From: CAIOZW01 sp049317725
GTDB lineage: Bacteria > Acidobacteriota > Blastocatellia > RBC074
Direction: 5' to 3'
Length of the DNA stretch: 55,176 bases
Assembly: GCA_049317725.1 (NCBI GenBank)
Contig: JBMOHS010000005.1
Span: forward strand, 1-55,176
The number at the start of each line of letters is the position of its first letter. Position 1 is the first letter of the stretch. A program made the position numbers and the translations under genes. The notes under the pieces are model-generated. The model saw only the letters and a program-made list of their open reading frames with translations, ran no database searches and was not told the origin of the DNA. Positions 24,753 through 34,641 of this stretch are shown here, in pieces.

Positions 24753-25973
24753 ATGAAGATCGCAATTCTGGGGACGAGAGGGATCCCTGCCAATTATGGG
24801 GGGTTCGAGACGTTTGCTGAACAACTGGGGACAAGATTGGCGGCACGCGGCCACCAAGTGACGGTCTACTGCCGTCGCCACTACTCGGCGGGGAGAACCA
24901 CGACCTATCGCGGGGTTGATCTGGTCGTTCTGCCGACGATTCGGCATAAGTATTTCGATACGATCGTCCACACATTGCTCTCCGTTGTACACGCCGCCTG
25001 GAGAGGCTATGACGTGATCCTCATCTGCAACGCCGCGAACAGCCTCTTCTCCTTCTGGCCCCGCCTCTTCGGGACCCCAACACTGGTCAATGTCGATGGA
25101 CTGGAGCGCAAACGAAAGAAGTGGAACTGGTTTGGGCGGACTTACTACCTGATTTCGGAGTGGCTCTCAACGTTTCTGCCGACTGAGATTGTGACCGATG
25201 CCCAGGTCATCCAGGACTACTACGCCACCCGGTATCACAAGCGCTCCTCGATGATCGCCTATGGCGCTGAGGTCGCCCGTCGTGCTGACCCAGAGCGGTT
25301 GCGTCGTTTCGGATTGGTTCCGAACCAGTACATCCTCTATGTCAGCCGCCTTGAACCAGAGAACAATGCCCACCTGGTCATTGAGGCGTATCGCCAAGTC
25401 AAGAGCGATTGGCCGCTGGTTATCGTCGGCGGCGCACCCTATGCCCACGAGTACATCGCGCAATTGAAGAGCACATCGGATTGGCGGGTCCGGTTTCCAG
25501 GTTTCGTCTTTGGCGAGGACTATCGGGCACTGCAGCAGAACGCCTTCTGCTATGTGCACGCCACGGAGGTCGGGGGGACACATCCCGCGCTGATCGAGGC
25601 CATGGGGGCGGGAAACTGTGCCTTGACGCTCAGCACACCGGAGAATCGAGAGGTGATCGGGGACGCCGGGTTGCTCTATGAGACAAGCGAGGAGCTGGCC
25701 CGGCGCTTGCAAGAGGTGATCGATCATCCCTTGATGATCGGAGAGTACCGTCGACGAGCGATGGCCCGAGTGATCCAGTACTACAATTGGGAGCAGATCA
25801 CCGACCAGTACGAGGAACTTCTGGCGCGGCTGGCGCAGTTGGAGCTGGTCCGCCTTCCGTCTGTCGAGGCCGAGGCCAGTCGGGGGCGGTCTGAAGAGGA
25901 GATAGTGGCTCCGTTGACCCTTACCAGCTCTTCGGGGAAAGTCGCACACGAGGCGACCGGGCTGCCCTCATGA
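24753..25973 (+). CDS. GT4 glycosyltransferase with DUF1972 N-terminal domain
   Basis: 406 residues, GT-B fold. The N-terminal DUF1972 half is marked by MKIAILGTRGIPANYGGFET, then VYCRRHYSAGRTTTYRGVDL and LVNVDGLERKRKKWNWFGR. The C-terminal glycosyltransferase-1 half shows ILYVSRLEPENNAHLVIEAY, HATEVGGTHPALIEAMGAGN (donor-site EX7E-like) and EDYRALQQNAF. Known members add rhamnose or related sugars during capsule and O-antigen synthesis. Its stop overlaps the ATG of the export permease (ATGA), which ties it to surface polysaccharide export. No clear Shine-Dalgarno precedes the ATG. Confidence 0.92.
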   Translation: MKIAILGTRGIPANYGGFETFAEQLGTRLAARGHQVTVYCRRHYSAGRTTTYRGVDLVVLPTIRHKYFDTIVHTLLSVVHAAWRGYDVILICNAANSLFSFWPRLFGTPTLVNVDGLERKRKKWNWFGRTYYLISEWLSTFLPTEIVTDAQVIQDYYATRYHKRSSMIAYGAEVARRADPERLRRFGLVPNQYILYVSRLEPENNAHLVIEAYRQVKSDWPLVIVGGAPYAHEYIAQLKSTSDWRVRFPGFVFGEDYRALQQNAFCYVHATEVGGTHPALIEAMGAGNCALTLSTPENREVIGDAGLLYETSEELARRLQEVIDHPLMIGEYRRRAMARVIQYYNWEQITDQYEELLARLAQLELVRLPSVEAEASRGRSEEEIVAPLTLTSSSGKVAHEATGLPS

Positions 25974-26845
25974 GACGCCATCAAGCAATGGAGACTCCCA
26001 CTCCTCCGGTCCCCGACGTCGACCAGTGGGAAGAACGCGCGGAAGGGTTCTGGCAGCCATTGCGTGCCCTCCTTGGCATTCATCGTGCATTGCTCTTCTC
26101 GATGGTACGGCGCGAAGTTTCGCAGCGATACCGAGGGTCGTTTCTTGGTCCAATCTGGGCGATTCTCACTCCCGCAGTGCAGATTGTCATCTTTACCCTC
26201 ATCTTTTCTGGAATCTTTCAGGCAAGGTTTGGGGGCGAGAGTGGTCCGCTTGGCTTTGCGGTCTACCTCTTCTGCGGCCTCCTTCCCTGGCTTGCCTTTG
26301 CCGAAGCGGTTCAACGTTCGACCACAGTAGTAGTGGAGCACGTCAACCTGGTCAAACGCGTTGTCTTTCCCGTCGAGGCCCTGACCGTTCAGCTCTCTCT
26401 CGCAGCGTTGGTTCAACAGGGGATTGGAACCGTGGTTCTTCTGATGGCCGCGCTACTATTGGAGCGGATTCTCTCCCCAACTCTCTTCTTTCTCCCTCTG
26501 CTATTGATTCCTCAGCTTCTGTTGACGATTGGCTTGGGCTGGTTGGTAGCGAGCTTCGGTGTCTTTTTGCGGGACACAGGCCAGTTGGTCCAGTTGTCAC
26601 TGATGGCCTGGATGTATCTCACCCCCATCTTCTATCCAGAGTCGATGGTGCCGGCACCATACCGTTGGCTGGTCGAGGCGAACCCCTTGGCTCCTCTCAT
26701 TCGAAGCTACCGACGGGTGCTTCTCGAAGGCGGCCTTCCAGACTGGTCAGGGCTGGGGTGGACCACGATCTTCGCGTTGGCCTGCTTCCTCACAGGCTAC
26801 TGGTGGTTTATTCGCACCAGAAAGGCCTTCGCTGATGTGCTCTGA
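25970..26845 (+). CDS. polysaccharide ABC export permease (Wzm/ABC-2 type)
   Basis: 291 residues with six predicted helices after a 40-residue cytoplasmic head. ABC2_membrane family: LLFSMVRREVSQRYRGSFLGPIWAILTPAVQ-type start (the RYRGSFLGxxW signature), VKRVVFPVEALTV, RDTGQLVQLSLMAWMYLTPIFYP and a final GYWWFIRTRKAFADVL. These are typical of Wzm-like exporters of O-antigen or teichoic-acid-type glycans across the inner membrane. Overlaps the GT4 stop by four bases. The cognate ATPase (Wzt) is not next to it; the gene is followed immediately by convergent hspR. Confidence 0.92.
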   Translation: MRRHQAMETPTPPVPDVDQWEERAEGFWQPLRALLGIHRALLFSMVRREVSQRYRGSFLGPIWAILTPAVQIVIFTLIFSGIFQARFGGESGPLGFAVYLFCGLLPWLAFAEAVQRSTTVVVEHVNLVKRVVFPVEALTVQLSLAALVQQGIGTVVLLMAALLLERILSPTLFFLPLLLIPQLLLTIGLGWLVASFGVFLRDTGQLVQLSLMAWMYLTPIFYPESMVPAPYRWLVEANPLAPLIRSYRRVLLEGGLPDWSGLGWTTIFALACFLTGYWWFIRTRKAFADVL

Positions 26846-27307
26846 TCAGAGCGCGTCGGAGCCATCGTCCTCATAGGATCGGAGTCCGTCTCGGGGCGGA
26901 GGGGTTCGGGTCAGGAAGGTTTGAATCTGGTGACGTGGGACGAGGGCGACATCGGGCGAGGGATCGTGCTGGGTGGTCGAGTTCTGTGCCGCATAGTCGC
27001 GAAGCAAGGCGAAGAAGCGGTTGAACTCCTCCTGCATACGATTCATCTTTTCCCGCATATGAAGGATGATCTCGACACCGGCGAGGTTGACGCCAAGCTC
27101 ACGGGTCAGTTGGAGGATCACCTCAAGTCGATCAATATCCTCTTCCGTGTAAAGTCGAACATTTCCCACCGAGCGCGAGGGAGTGAGAAGTCCTTCGCGC
27201 TCATACATTCGCAGGGTCTGCTGATGAACACCATAGTAGTCGGCGACAGCGCTGATCGTGTATCCCTTGGTTCGTTTCCTTCCTGGGGGAGACTCTTTTG
27301 GGGTCAT
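26846..27307 (-). CDS. hspR: heat-shock repressor HspR (MerR family)
   Basis: 153 residues. Winged helix-turn-helix of the MerR family: YTISAVADYYGVHQQTLRMYEREGLLTPSRS, VRLYTEEDIDRLEVILQLTRELGVNLAGVE, then a coiled coil (HMREKMNRMQEEFNRFFALL). HspR represses chaperone operons with DnaK as co-repressor by binding HAIR sites; a HAIR-like repeat lies at the dnaK promoter. The start is five bases after the dnaJ stop and uses GGAG overlapping that stop. It is the last gene of dnaK-hsp20-dnaJ-hspR. Its stop abuts the stop of the convergent permease within a 12-bp palindrome. Confidence 0.95.
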   Translation of the reverse strand: MTPKESPPGRKRTKGYTISAVADYYGVHQQTLRMYEREGLLTPSRSVGNVRLYTEEDIDRLEVILQLTRELGVNLAGVEIILHMREKMNRMQEEFNRFFALLRDYAAQNSTTQHDPSPDVALVPRHQIQTFLTRTPPPRDGLRSYEDDGSDAL

Positions 27308-27312
27308 GGCGG

Positions 27313-28482
27313 CTACTCCAAGCCCAGTTCTACCCGCGGGTTTTCCGGGTTCCGACGGGCAAAGTCGCGCAGCAGATTTTTGGAATCCTCATCAATGAGG
27401 CGAGGCAAGGTGATCTTCACTTCGACGTACTGATCACCACGGGTATTCCCGCGAAGACTGGGAGCGCCTTTTTCGCGCAAGCGGAAGAGTTGACCGGTCT
27501 GAGTGCCGGGGGGAATCCGCAGTTGCGCCTTGCCACTGACGGTCGGCACTTCGATCTTGGCACCCAGCGCGGCCTCGGGGAGCGTAATTGGGATCGTGCA
27601 GTAGATGTTGTCTCCCTTGCGGGTAAAGATGGGGTGAGGGGCAACGTTGGGAACGATGATCAGATCTCCGGGTGGGCCACCGCGCAGGCCGGCGTGTCCC
27701 TTGCCGGCAACCCGAATGTGGGAGCCGGTGTTGACCCCAGCGGGGATGCGGACCTTGACCGTCTCCGAGCGAGGGACCGTTCCCTGCCCGCTGCAGGTTG
27801 GGCAGGGGCGAGGTTGTCTGCCTGTGCCCTCACAGGCAGCGCAGTCCTGATCCAGTCGGAGGAATCCGCCGCCGGCTGAGACCTTTCCCTTGCCCCCACA
27901 CACTTGGCAGAGCGATGGGCCCGAAGTCGACTCTCCACTGCCCTGGCAGTGCTGACATGGCTCGCTTCGTCGAATCGGCAAGTTGGTCGTCAGACCATTG
28001 ATCGACTCCTCAAAGCTGATCGAGAGAGGAATCTCCAGGTTCGGCCCGCGTTGTGGACCGGGTCGGGCGGTGGCTCCCGCTTTTCCCTGATTGAAGAGTT
28101 CGTTGAGAATATCCCGAAAGCCGCCGGCCCCAGCCGCGCCGGTGCCAGCCCCAGAGGAGGCAGTGCGCGACTGATTCCCCTGCCATTCAAAATCGAATTG
28201 CGACCACTGATTGGGGCCAGAAGACCGTTGTTGCTGCGGGGGCGCGTCCCGGAGGTGATCGCTGTAGGTCCCGAAGCGATCATAGACCTCCCGCTTCTTC
28301 GGGTCAGAGAGGACATCGTAGGCCTCCGAGAGCCGCTTGAACTTCTCCTCGGCCGAGTGATCCCCTGGATTGACATCGGGATGGTACTTCCGGGCAAGCC
28401 GACGGTAGGCCTTGCGGATCTCGTCCGCGGTGGCAGAGCGACTGACGCCGAGAGATTGGTAGTAGTCTTCGCGTGGGGGCAT
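27313..28482 (-). CDS. dnaJ: chaperone DnaJ (Hsp40)
   Basis: 389 residues. The J domain is at 4-70 with YHPDVNPGD (HPD). A Gln/Ser/Gly-rich region follows (85-135), then the client-binding domain with four zinc motifs: CQHCQGSG, CQVCGGKG, CAACEGTG and CPTCSGQG. The C-terminal beta domains contain VKVRIPAGVNTGSHIRVAGKGH and LPEAALGAKIEVPTVSG. It delivers clients to DnaK and stimulates its ATPase. The ATG at 28482 has GAAGG eight bases upstream; the longer frame adds a leader that overlaps hsp20 and has no J-domain homology. Confidence 0.97.
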   Translation of the reverse strand: MPPREDYYQSLGVSRSATADEIRKAYRRLARKYHPDVNPGDHSAEEKFKRLSEAYDVLSDPKKREVYDRFGTYSDHLRDAPPQQQRSSGPNQWSQFDFEWQGNQSRTASSGAGTGAAGAGGFRDILNELFNQGKAGATARPGPQRGPNLEIPLSISFEESINGLTTNLPIRRSEPCQHCQGSGESTSGPSLCQVCGGKGKVSAGGGFLRLDQDCAACEGTGRQPRPCPTCSGQGTVPRSETVKVRIPAGVNTGSHIRVAGKGHAGLRGGPPGDLIIVPNVAPHPIFTRKGDNIYCTIPITLPEAALGAKIEVPTVSGKAQLRIPPGTQTGQLFRLREKGAPSLRGNTRGDQYVEVKITLPRLIDEDSKNLLRDFARRNPENPRVELGLE

Positions 28483-28528
28483 CGAATTTGCCTTCTCCTG
28501 TCGGGGAACCAACGAGTGGGTGGTCCCT

Positions 28529-29017
28529 CTACTCCTTCTCTTCCGAGATGGGGGGGGGAGCGGCCCCTTGGATTCGGATCTCTCGGCCACCTGAGGGCGG
28601 GACAGGCGCGCGCTTCGGAAGAATGACCTTCAACACGCCCCGATCGAGGTCAGCGGTGATCTGCCCGCTGTCAATCTCTTCGGAGAGACGAAAGCTCCGC
28701 TCGAACTTACCATAGGCGCTTTCGAGACGGAGAAAGTGCTCCTCTTGGGTCGAGCGGTGGGATTCCCGATCCCACCGACGTTCTCCCCGCAGCATCAGTG
28801 TCTCGCCAATGACTCGGATGTCGATCGCGGAACTTTCCACTCCAGGCAGTTCGGCCGTCAGCACGAACGACTCCGCGGTTTCATAGATATCGACGGGTGG
28901 AGTCCACGTCCCTCCCTGGGATGGGGCGGAGGGCAAGAGGCTCTGTCCCCGCACGAGCTGGGTCAGCTGCTGTTCGATCGTGGCCAAGTCGTGCAGCAAG
29001 TGATGGGTTCTTCGCAT
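28529..29017 (-). CDS. small heat-shock protein Hsp20 (alpha-crystallin family)
   Basis: 162 residues. Alpha-crystallin domain at about 40-140: PPVDIYETAESFVLTAELPGVESSAIDI, LMLRGERRWDRE, FERSFRLSEEIDSGQITADLDRGVLKVILPK. The C-terminal IXI-like motif is present as EIRIQG. It is an ATP-independent holdase for unfolding proteins. It lies between dnaK and dnaJ, where grpE is usual. GGAG precedes the ATG at suitable spacing. Nine consecutive C residues near its 3' end encode Pro-Pro-Pro. Confidence 0.94.
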   Translation of the reverse strand: MRRTHHLLHDLATIEQQLTQLVRGQSLLPSAPSQGGTWTPPVDIYETAESFVLTAELPGVESSAIDIRVIGETLMLRGERRWDRESHRSTQEEHFLRLESAYGKFERSFRLSEEIDSGQITADLDRGVLKVILPKRAPVPPSGGREIRIQGAAPPPISEEKE

Positions 29018-29074
29018 CCCGACACTCCTCGAAGAAGGAGAGAGGGGATATCCCCTCCCTCCTTCCGTCCGTCG

Positions 29075-30997
<1,923 letters not shown>

Positions 30998-31135
30998 CTT
31001 GCTCGTCTCCCTTTACTCGTCACCGATGGTCGGACGGTGTCTCTCCAGTCGCTTCACCGCTCCTCCCTGTCCCGATCATTCCCCTTCTCAATGGGGCTGT
31101 TCGCTTGCCTCTTCTGCACTTCACAAAACGGGATC

Positions 31136-31164
31136 AGTATAAAAGTTGAGTCATTCGCTGTCAA
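31136..31164 (-). promoter_or_regulatory. sigma-70 promoter of the dnaK operon
   Basis: On the minus strand a perfect TTGACA (31164-31159) is followed after exactly 17 bases by TATACT (31141-31136). The predicted transcription start near 31129 gives a leader of about 130 bases. The -35 and spacer lie inside the HAIR-like inverted repeat, so repressor binding would block RNA polymerase. Confidence 0.8.
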
Positions 31165-31165
31165 C
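31145..31165. promoter_or_regulatory. HAIR-like HspR operator
   Basis: On the plus strand GTTGAGT (31145-31151), seven bases, then TGTCAAC (31159-31165). This keeps the 7-N7-7 layout of the HAIR element (CTTGAGT-N7-ACTCAAG), with six and four matches in the half-sites; the outer GTTGA/TCAAC arms are perfectly complementary. It overlaps the dnaK promoter and hspR is in the operon. Confidence 0.6.
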
Positions 31166-31184
31166 AATCATATTCAGAAAGCCA

Positions 31185-32405
31185 TCAGTCACTCGTTGGA
31201 GGAGAGAGGTAAAAAGTGGATTGGCGATAGGAAGCGAGGAGAAAGCGGAGAAGGACGAGGGTGGTGGCAAGGAAAGGGATGGCAAGGATAAAGCCGAGAA
31301 GTCCAAAGAGGTTGCCACCAATCATCAGGCCGACGAGGACCAAGAGGGGGTGGAGATCGAGATGCGAGCCAAGAAGTTTGGGCGTGAGGTAGTAGCCTTC
31401 GACCGATTGGACCAGAGCAAAGACAAGGAGCAGGGCGAGGAGTTGCGGGAGGCTGGCGCCATCGAGGGAGAGAAAGGCGAGGGAGAGCCCGAGACCCGTG
31501 AGAGTACCAAGGTAGGGGACAAAGTTGAGGATGCCGGTGAGAATGCCGAGCGTGAGGGCAAGAGGGACCTTGAGAAGGAAGAAGCCCACAGCATAGAGGA
31601 AGCCCATCGCAAGGGCGATCAGAAGTTGGTTTCGAACGTAGGTCGAAAGGACGACATTGATTTGATGAAGGAGCAGGGTCGTACTGGACCGGTAGCGGGG
31701 AGGGATGAGTTGGTCGATGTGAGCTCGCATGGCCCGACCGTCGACCAGCAGGTAGAAGACAAAGAACGGGATCAAGAGGAGATCGAGAAGAGAAGCAGTG
31801 AGGTCGGCGAGACGAAAGAGACCCTCTTCGGTCCAGGCTAGAACGGTGTTGCGGAGGTGCGCTTGCTCGGTCGGTTCCTGGAGGCGCGCAATCTGGGATC
31901 GGAGCTGTTGGTGAAGAGCAGGGCTGGCGGATTCGATCCGCTGTAGAGTCTGCTCAATCCGGGTGCGATCAGTGAGAAGGGCGCGTCCTTGGTGGTAGGA
32001 GACGCCCAGTTGGTGCCAGATTGCGGGGAGAACAAAGAGGAGGAGGAGCGTCAAGACCAAGACGGCAGCAGAAAAGGTTCCGATGACAGCTGTCATTCGG
32101 GAATAACCACGACGCTCGATCCGGTTGACGAGTGGGGTCAACAGGTAGGCAAGCGTGATCCCGGCGAGAAGGGGAATGAGGATGATGCGGACTCCGATCA
32201 GAAGGACCCAGGCCACCAGGAGAACGGTCAGGCAGGCAGGAATCCAGCGCATCCATTGCAGGGGACGCAGGGGGTGCAGGGGGTTCCGCGCGGCACTCCA
32301 GCCAGACACGGAGGGCAGTCCCGACGTTGCAGAAGGGAGCGTCGGATTGGTTTCAACGACTGGAGTCGGTCTCGTCGCTGGGTCGATCGGTGGTTGAGGC
32401 GTCAT
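31185..32405 (-). CDS. AI-2E family (PerM-type) transporter
   Basis: 406 residues. A Pro/Thr-rich cytoplasmic head of about 45 residues precedes the membrane part, with hydrophobic helices such as PACLTVLLVAWVLLIGVRIILIPL, AVIGTFSAAVLVLTLLLLFVLP and LLALLLVFALVQSVEGYYLTPKLLG, and GGNLFGLLGFILAIPFLAT near the end. The VEGYYLTPKLLG segment with its following Pro/Leu-rich helices is the family signature. Members export small solutes or have unknown function; AI-2 transport should not be assumed. Start at 32405 has AAGGAGG nine bases upstream. It overlaps the 3' end of pgsA by about 50 bases, so the two are cotranscribed. Confidence 0.88.
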   Translation of the reverse strand: MTPQPPIDPATRPTPVVETNPTLPSATSGLPSVSGWSAARNPLHPLRPLQWMRWIPACLTVLLVAWVLLIGVRIILIPLLAGITLAYLLTPLVNRIERRGYSRMTAVIGTFSAAVLVLTLLLLFVLPAIWHQLGVSYHQGRALLTDRTRIEQTLQRIESASPALHQQLRSQIARLQEPTEQAHLRNTVLAWTEEGLFRLADLTASLLDLLLIPFFVFYLLVDGRAMRAHIDQLIPPRYRSSTTLLLHQINVVLSTYVRNQLLIALAMGFLYAVGFFLLKVPLALTLGILTGILNFVPYLGTLTGLGLSLAFLSLDGASLPQLLALLLVFALVQSVEGYYLTPKLLGSHLDLHPLLVLVGLMIGGNLFGLLGFILAIPFLATTLVLLRFLLASYRQSTFYLSPPTSD

Positions 32406-32973
32406 TCCGGGCATCCTCCTTGCGCATGAGGCGATTGACGTGCAACAGGTAGTGGAGGCCGGAGAAGACGGTCATGCCAAGGGCCAGCAGGTAGACACCG
32501 GGCAACCAATCTTCCAGTAGGTGAGCGACATTGGCTGTCAGGAAGAGGACGATGGTGATGATCTGGACGAGCGTGTTGATCTTGCCGGGAATGGAAGGGC
32601 GAAACTGACTGAATCCAGTGACGATGTTGATGACGAGGGCTCCCAGGACGATGAAGATATCCCGACTGATGACGGCGGCGGTGAGCCAGAACGGAAGGGG
32701 CGGGAGCGTGGTAAAGCGAGGCAGGGAGAGAACGATAAACGCGGTGACAAGGAGCAGTTTGTCTGCCATCGGGTCGAGAATCTCTCCGAGGGGGGTTTTT
32801 TGATTGAGGGCGCGGGCGACCAATCCATCCAGGCCATCGGTGATCGCTGCCACGAAGAAGACCGTCAAGGCCAGCAGGAATCGCTGATAGAAGATGCACG
32901 AGACGAAGACTGGGATGAGGATCAACCGAAGAATCGTCAGCAGATTGGCAATGGTGAAGACCGAGGTGGACAT
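32353..32973 (-). CDS. pgsA: CDP-diacylglycerol-glycerol-3-phosphate 3-phosphatidyltransferase
   Basis: 206 residues. Integral membrane enzyme making phosphatidylglycerol phosphate. The CDP-alcohol phosphotransferase motif D-x2-DG-x2-AR-x8-G-x3-D-x3-D is complete, spanning TDGLDGLVARALNQKTPLGE and ILDPMADK. Six hydrophobic segments are seen, starting with FTIANLLTILRLILIPVFV, which is the usual N-terminus of PgsA. The ATG at 32973 is chosen for that reason; no strong Shine-Dalgarno is present, and the frame extends to 33045. Confidence 0.93.
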   Translation of the reverse strand: MSTSVFTIANLLTILRLILIPVFVSCIFYQRFLLALTVFFVAAITDGLDGLVARALNQKTPLGEILDPMADKLLLVTAFIVLSLPRFTTLPPLPFWLTAAVISRDIFIVLGALVINIVTGFSQFRPSIPGKINTLVQIITIVLFLTANVAHLLEDWLPGVYLLALGMTVFSGLHYLLHVNRLMRKEDARNDASTTDRPSDETDSSR

Positions 32974-33234
32974 GGAAAACGTCGGGTTGTCGTCAGCTTG
33001 AAACAGTACACCAGACTGGCCGTAACTACACACGGCATCAATCAACTCGAGGGGGGCCTATCTTCATCTCGGTGATCTCTCTGCGGTGCAATCATCTCTT
33101 CCTCACCGTGAGTAGTTACGATTGGCCTTGTCGATCGGGAGCCGCAATGGCACAAGCACAGAAGATTACTGAGATAAGAACGCCGTCCACATGATACGGC
33201 TTCACTTTTTCTTTTCAAAGTCATTTGAGCCATA

Positions 33235-34056
33235 ATGAATAAGTTGGCAAGGCCTCACGGGCAGGAGAGCGAAGTGCAGAGCGAGGACGAGAAGAAGCAA
33301 CAACGAACACTGGTGGTGGGAGATGTCCACGGCAAGCATCGGCTGTTGACGCGATTGCTGACGGAGATGTCCTATCGACCCTCGGAAGATCGCTTGGTTC
33401 TGATTGGGGATCTGATCGACCGGGGAGAAGACTCCGCCGGGGTCGTCTCGCTCGCGTTGGAACTGAGCCGCGCCGAGCCCGAGCGCGTGACTGTCCTGCG
33501 CGGCAATCACGAAGACATGATGATCTCGGGCATTCTCGACCCGGAAGGGTCGGATGCCCAGCTCTGGTATTACAACGGCGGCATCGAGACCCTTGAGAGC
33601 TATGTGGGCGAAGACGATGAACTGAAAATTCCGGAGGAGCACTTCGAGTTTTTGCTGAGCCTGCCGACTTGGGCTGAGGATGAGCACGCGATCTACGTCC
33701 ACGCGGCTCTGGTGGAAGATGAGCAGGGACAGTTTCGCCATCCGAGTGATGGGCCGGACGATCCAGAGCTGTTCTGGTCCCGGAATCGTCGTTTCTTTGA
33801 GGAGTACAGCGGGAAGACGGTCGTCTTTGGCCACACGATCACGGGAATGCTCTTTGGCGAGCCGGAGAAGGTCTGGCAGCGGGAGAGCGTCATCTGTGTC
33901 GATACAGGAGCCTATCTCTGCGGAGTTCTCTCGGCCGTCGAGCTTCCATCCCGGAAGACCTATAGCGTGCGTGAGAGTGGCCAGGGAATGGTGGCGAAGA
34001 TGGTTGGGGGGGCTGGACGATTGATTGGGGGGAAGCGTCGGCCCTCCTTCTTTTGA
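33235..34056 (+). CDS. PPP-family metallophosphoesterase (Ser/Thr phosphatase-like)
   Basis: 273 residues. Calcineurin-like fold with all metal-site motifs: GDVHGKHRLL, GDLIDRGEDS, RGNHEDMM, HAALVEDE and FGHTITGMLFG. These match bacterial PPP enzymes such as PrpA/PrpB and the symmetric Ap4A hydrolase group. It could dephosphorylate proteins or hydrolyse dinucleoside polyphosphates. The first 25 residues are charged and Gln-rich, without homology. The ATG is preceded by GAG only. It is followed after 15 bases by a NagB/6PGL-like gene on the same strand. Confidence 0.92.
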   Translation: MNKLARPHGQESEVQSEDEKKQQRTLVVGDVHGKHRLLTRLLTEMSYRPSEDRLVLIGDLIDRGEDSAGVVSLALELSRAEPERVTVLRGNHEDMMISGILDPEGSDAQLWYYNGGIETLESYVGEDDELKIPEEHFEFLLSLPTWAEDEHAIYVHAALVEDEQGQFRHPSDGPDDPELFWSRNRRFFEEYSGKTVVFGHTITGMLFGEPEKVWQRESVICVDTGAYLCGVLSAVELPSRKTYSVRESGQGMVAKMVGGAGRLIGGKRRPSFF

Positions 34057-34071
34057 TGGGGGCTGCCGAGC

Positions 34072-34629
34072 ATGGAGAAGGCGGCGACGCGAACTTTGCT
34101 TGATGAGGAACTGGCGGTGGTCTTCGCCGAGGCGATGGCGAGCTTAGTTTCCAGCCAAGGGAGGGTGATCGTGCTCTTGGATGGTTCCCCGCTTCTGACT
34201 GGAGTGTACGACCATCTTTCAGAATGCCCGCTCGATTGGACCCGGGTGATCGGAATTCAGCTGCGGGAGAAGGCGGGGCCGGAGGGACTGGGCCAGCGGG
34301 TCTTGATCGATCGACTGGTTAGCCGTGTCCCGATGGCTGAATTTCACGGTCTTCGCGGCGCGGCGTCGAACCTCGCAGCGGTATGTGCCAATCATGCCAA
34401 CCTGCTGCAGCGCCGGCCGCCGGATCTGGCATTGGCAGCCGTGGAGGAGGGAGGCTATCCCATCTTCAAAAAAGAGATTGACGGTCTCGTCTGCCACCAG
34501 CCTCCCTGGATCGGGCTCTCTTTGGAGACGCTCCGTCATCTTCCACGCTGCTTCTTCGCCGGTTCCAGCCGGGAGATCGAACGACTTGCCCCGCTGGAAG
34601 AGATCGTCCTGACGTTTGCGCTGTTCTGA
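34072..34629 (+). CDS. degenerate NagB/6-phosphogluconolactonase-fold protein
   Basis: 185 residues, shorter than true 6PGL or NagB (about 230-260). The order of segments matches that fold: RVIVLLDGSPLLTGVYDHL in place of the VALSGGSTP loop, LDWTRVIGIQLREKAGPEG in place of the W-x-DER block, DLALAAVEEGGYPIF in place of DLxLLGxGxDGHTASLF, and PPWIGLSLETLRHLPRCFF in place of the late strand-helix. The catalytic DG-His/Asp and DER residues are replaced, so enzymatic activity is doubtful; a sugar-phosphate-sensing role is possible. Probably cotranscribed with the upstream phosphatase. The assignment rests on pattern reading only. Confidence 0.55.
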   Translation: MEKAATRTLLDEELAVVFAEAMASLVSSQGRVIVLLDGSPLLTGVYDHLSECPLDWTRVIGIQLREKAGPEGLGQRVLIDRLVSRVPMAEFHGLRGAASNLAAVCANHANLLQRRPPDLALAAVEEGGYPIFKKEIDGLVCHQPPWIGLSLETLRHLPRCFFAGSSREIERLAPLEEIVLTFALF

Positions 34630-34641
34630 CCAATCGCCTGA

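Noticed and set aside
31081..31096. RNA thermometer in the dnaK leader
   Set aside because: Only a short CCCC/GGGG hairpin far from the ribosome-binding site; nothing masks the Shine-Dalgarno.
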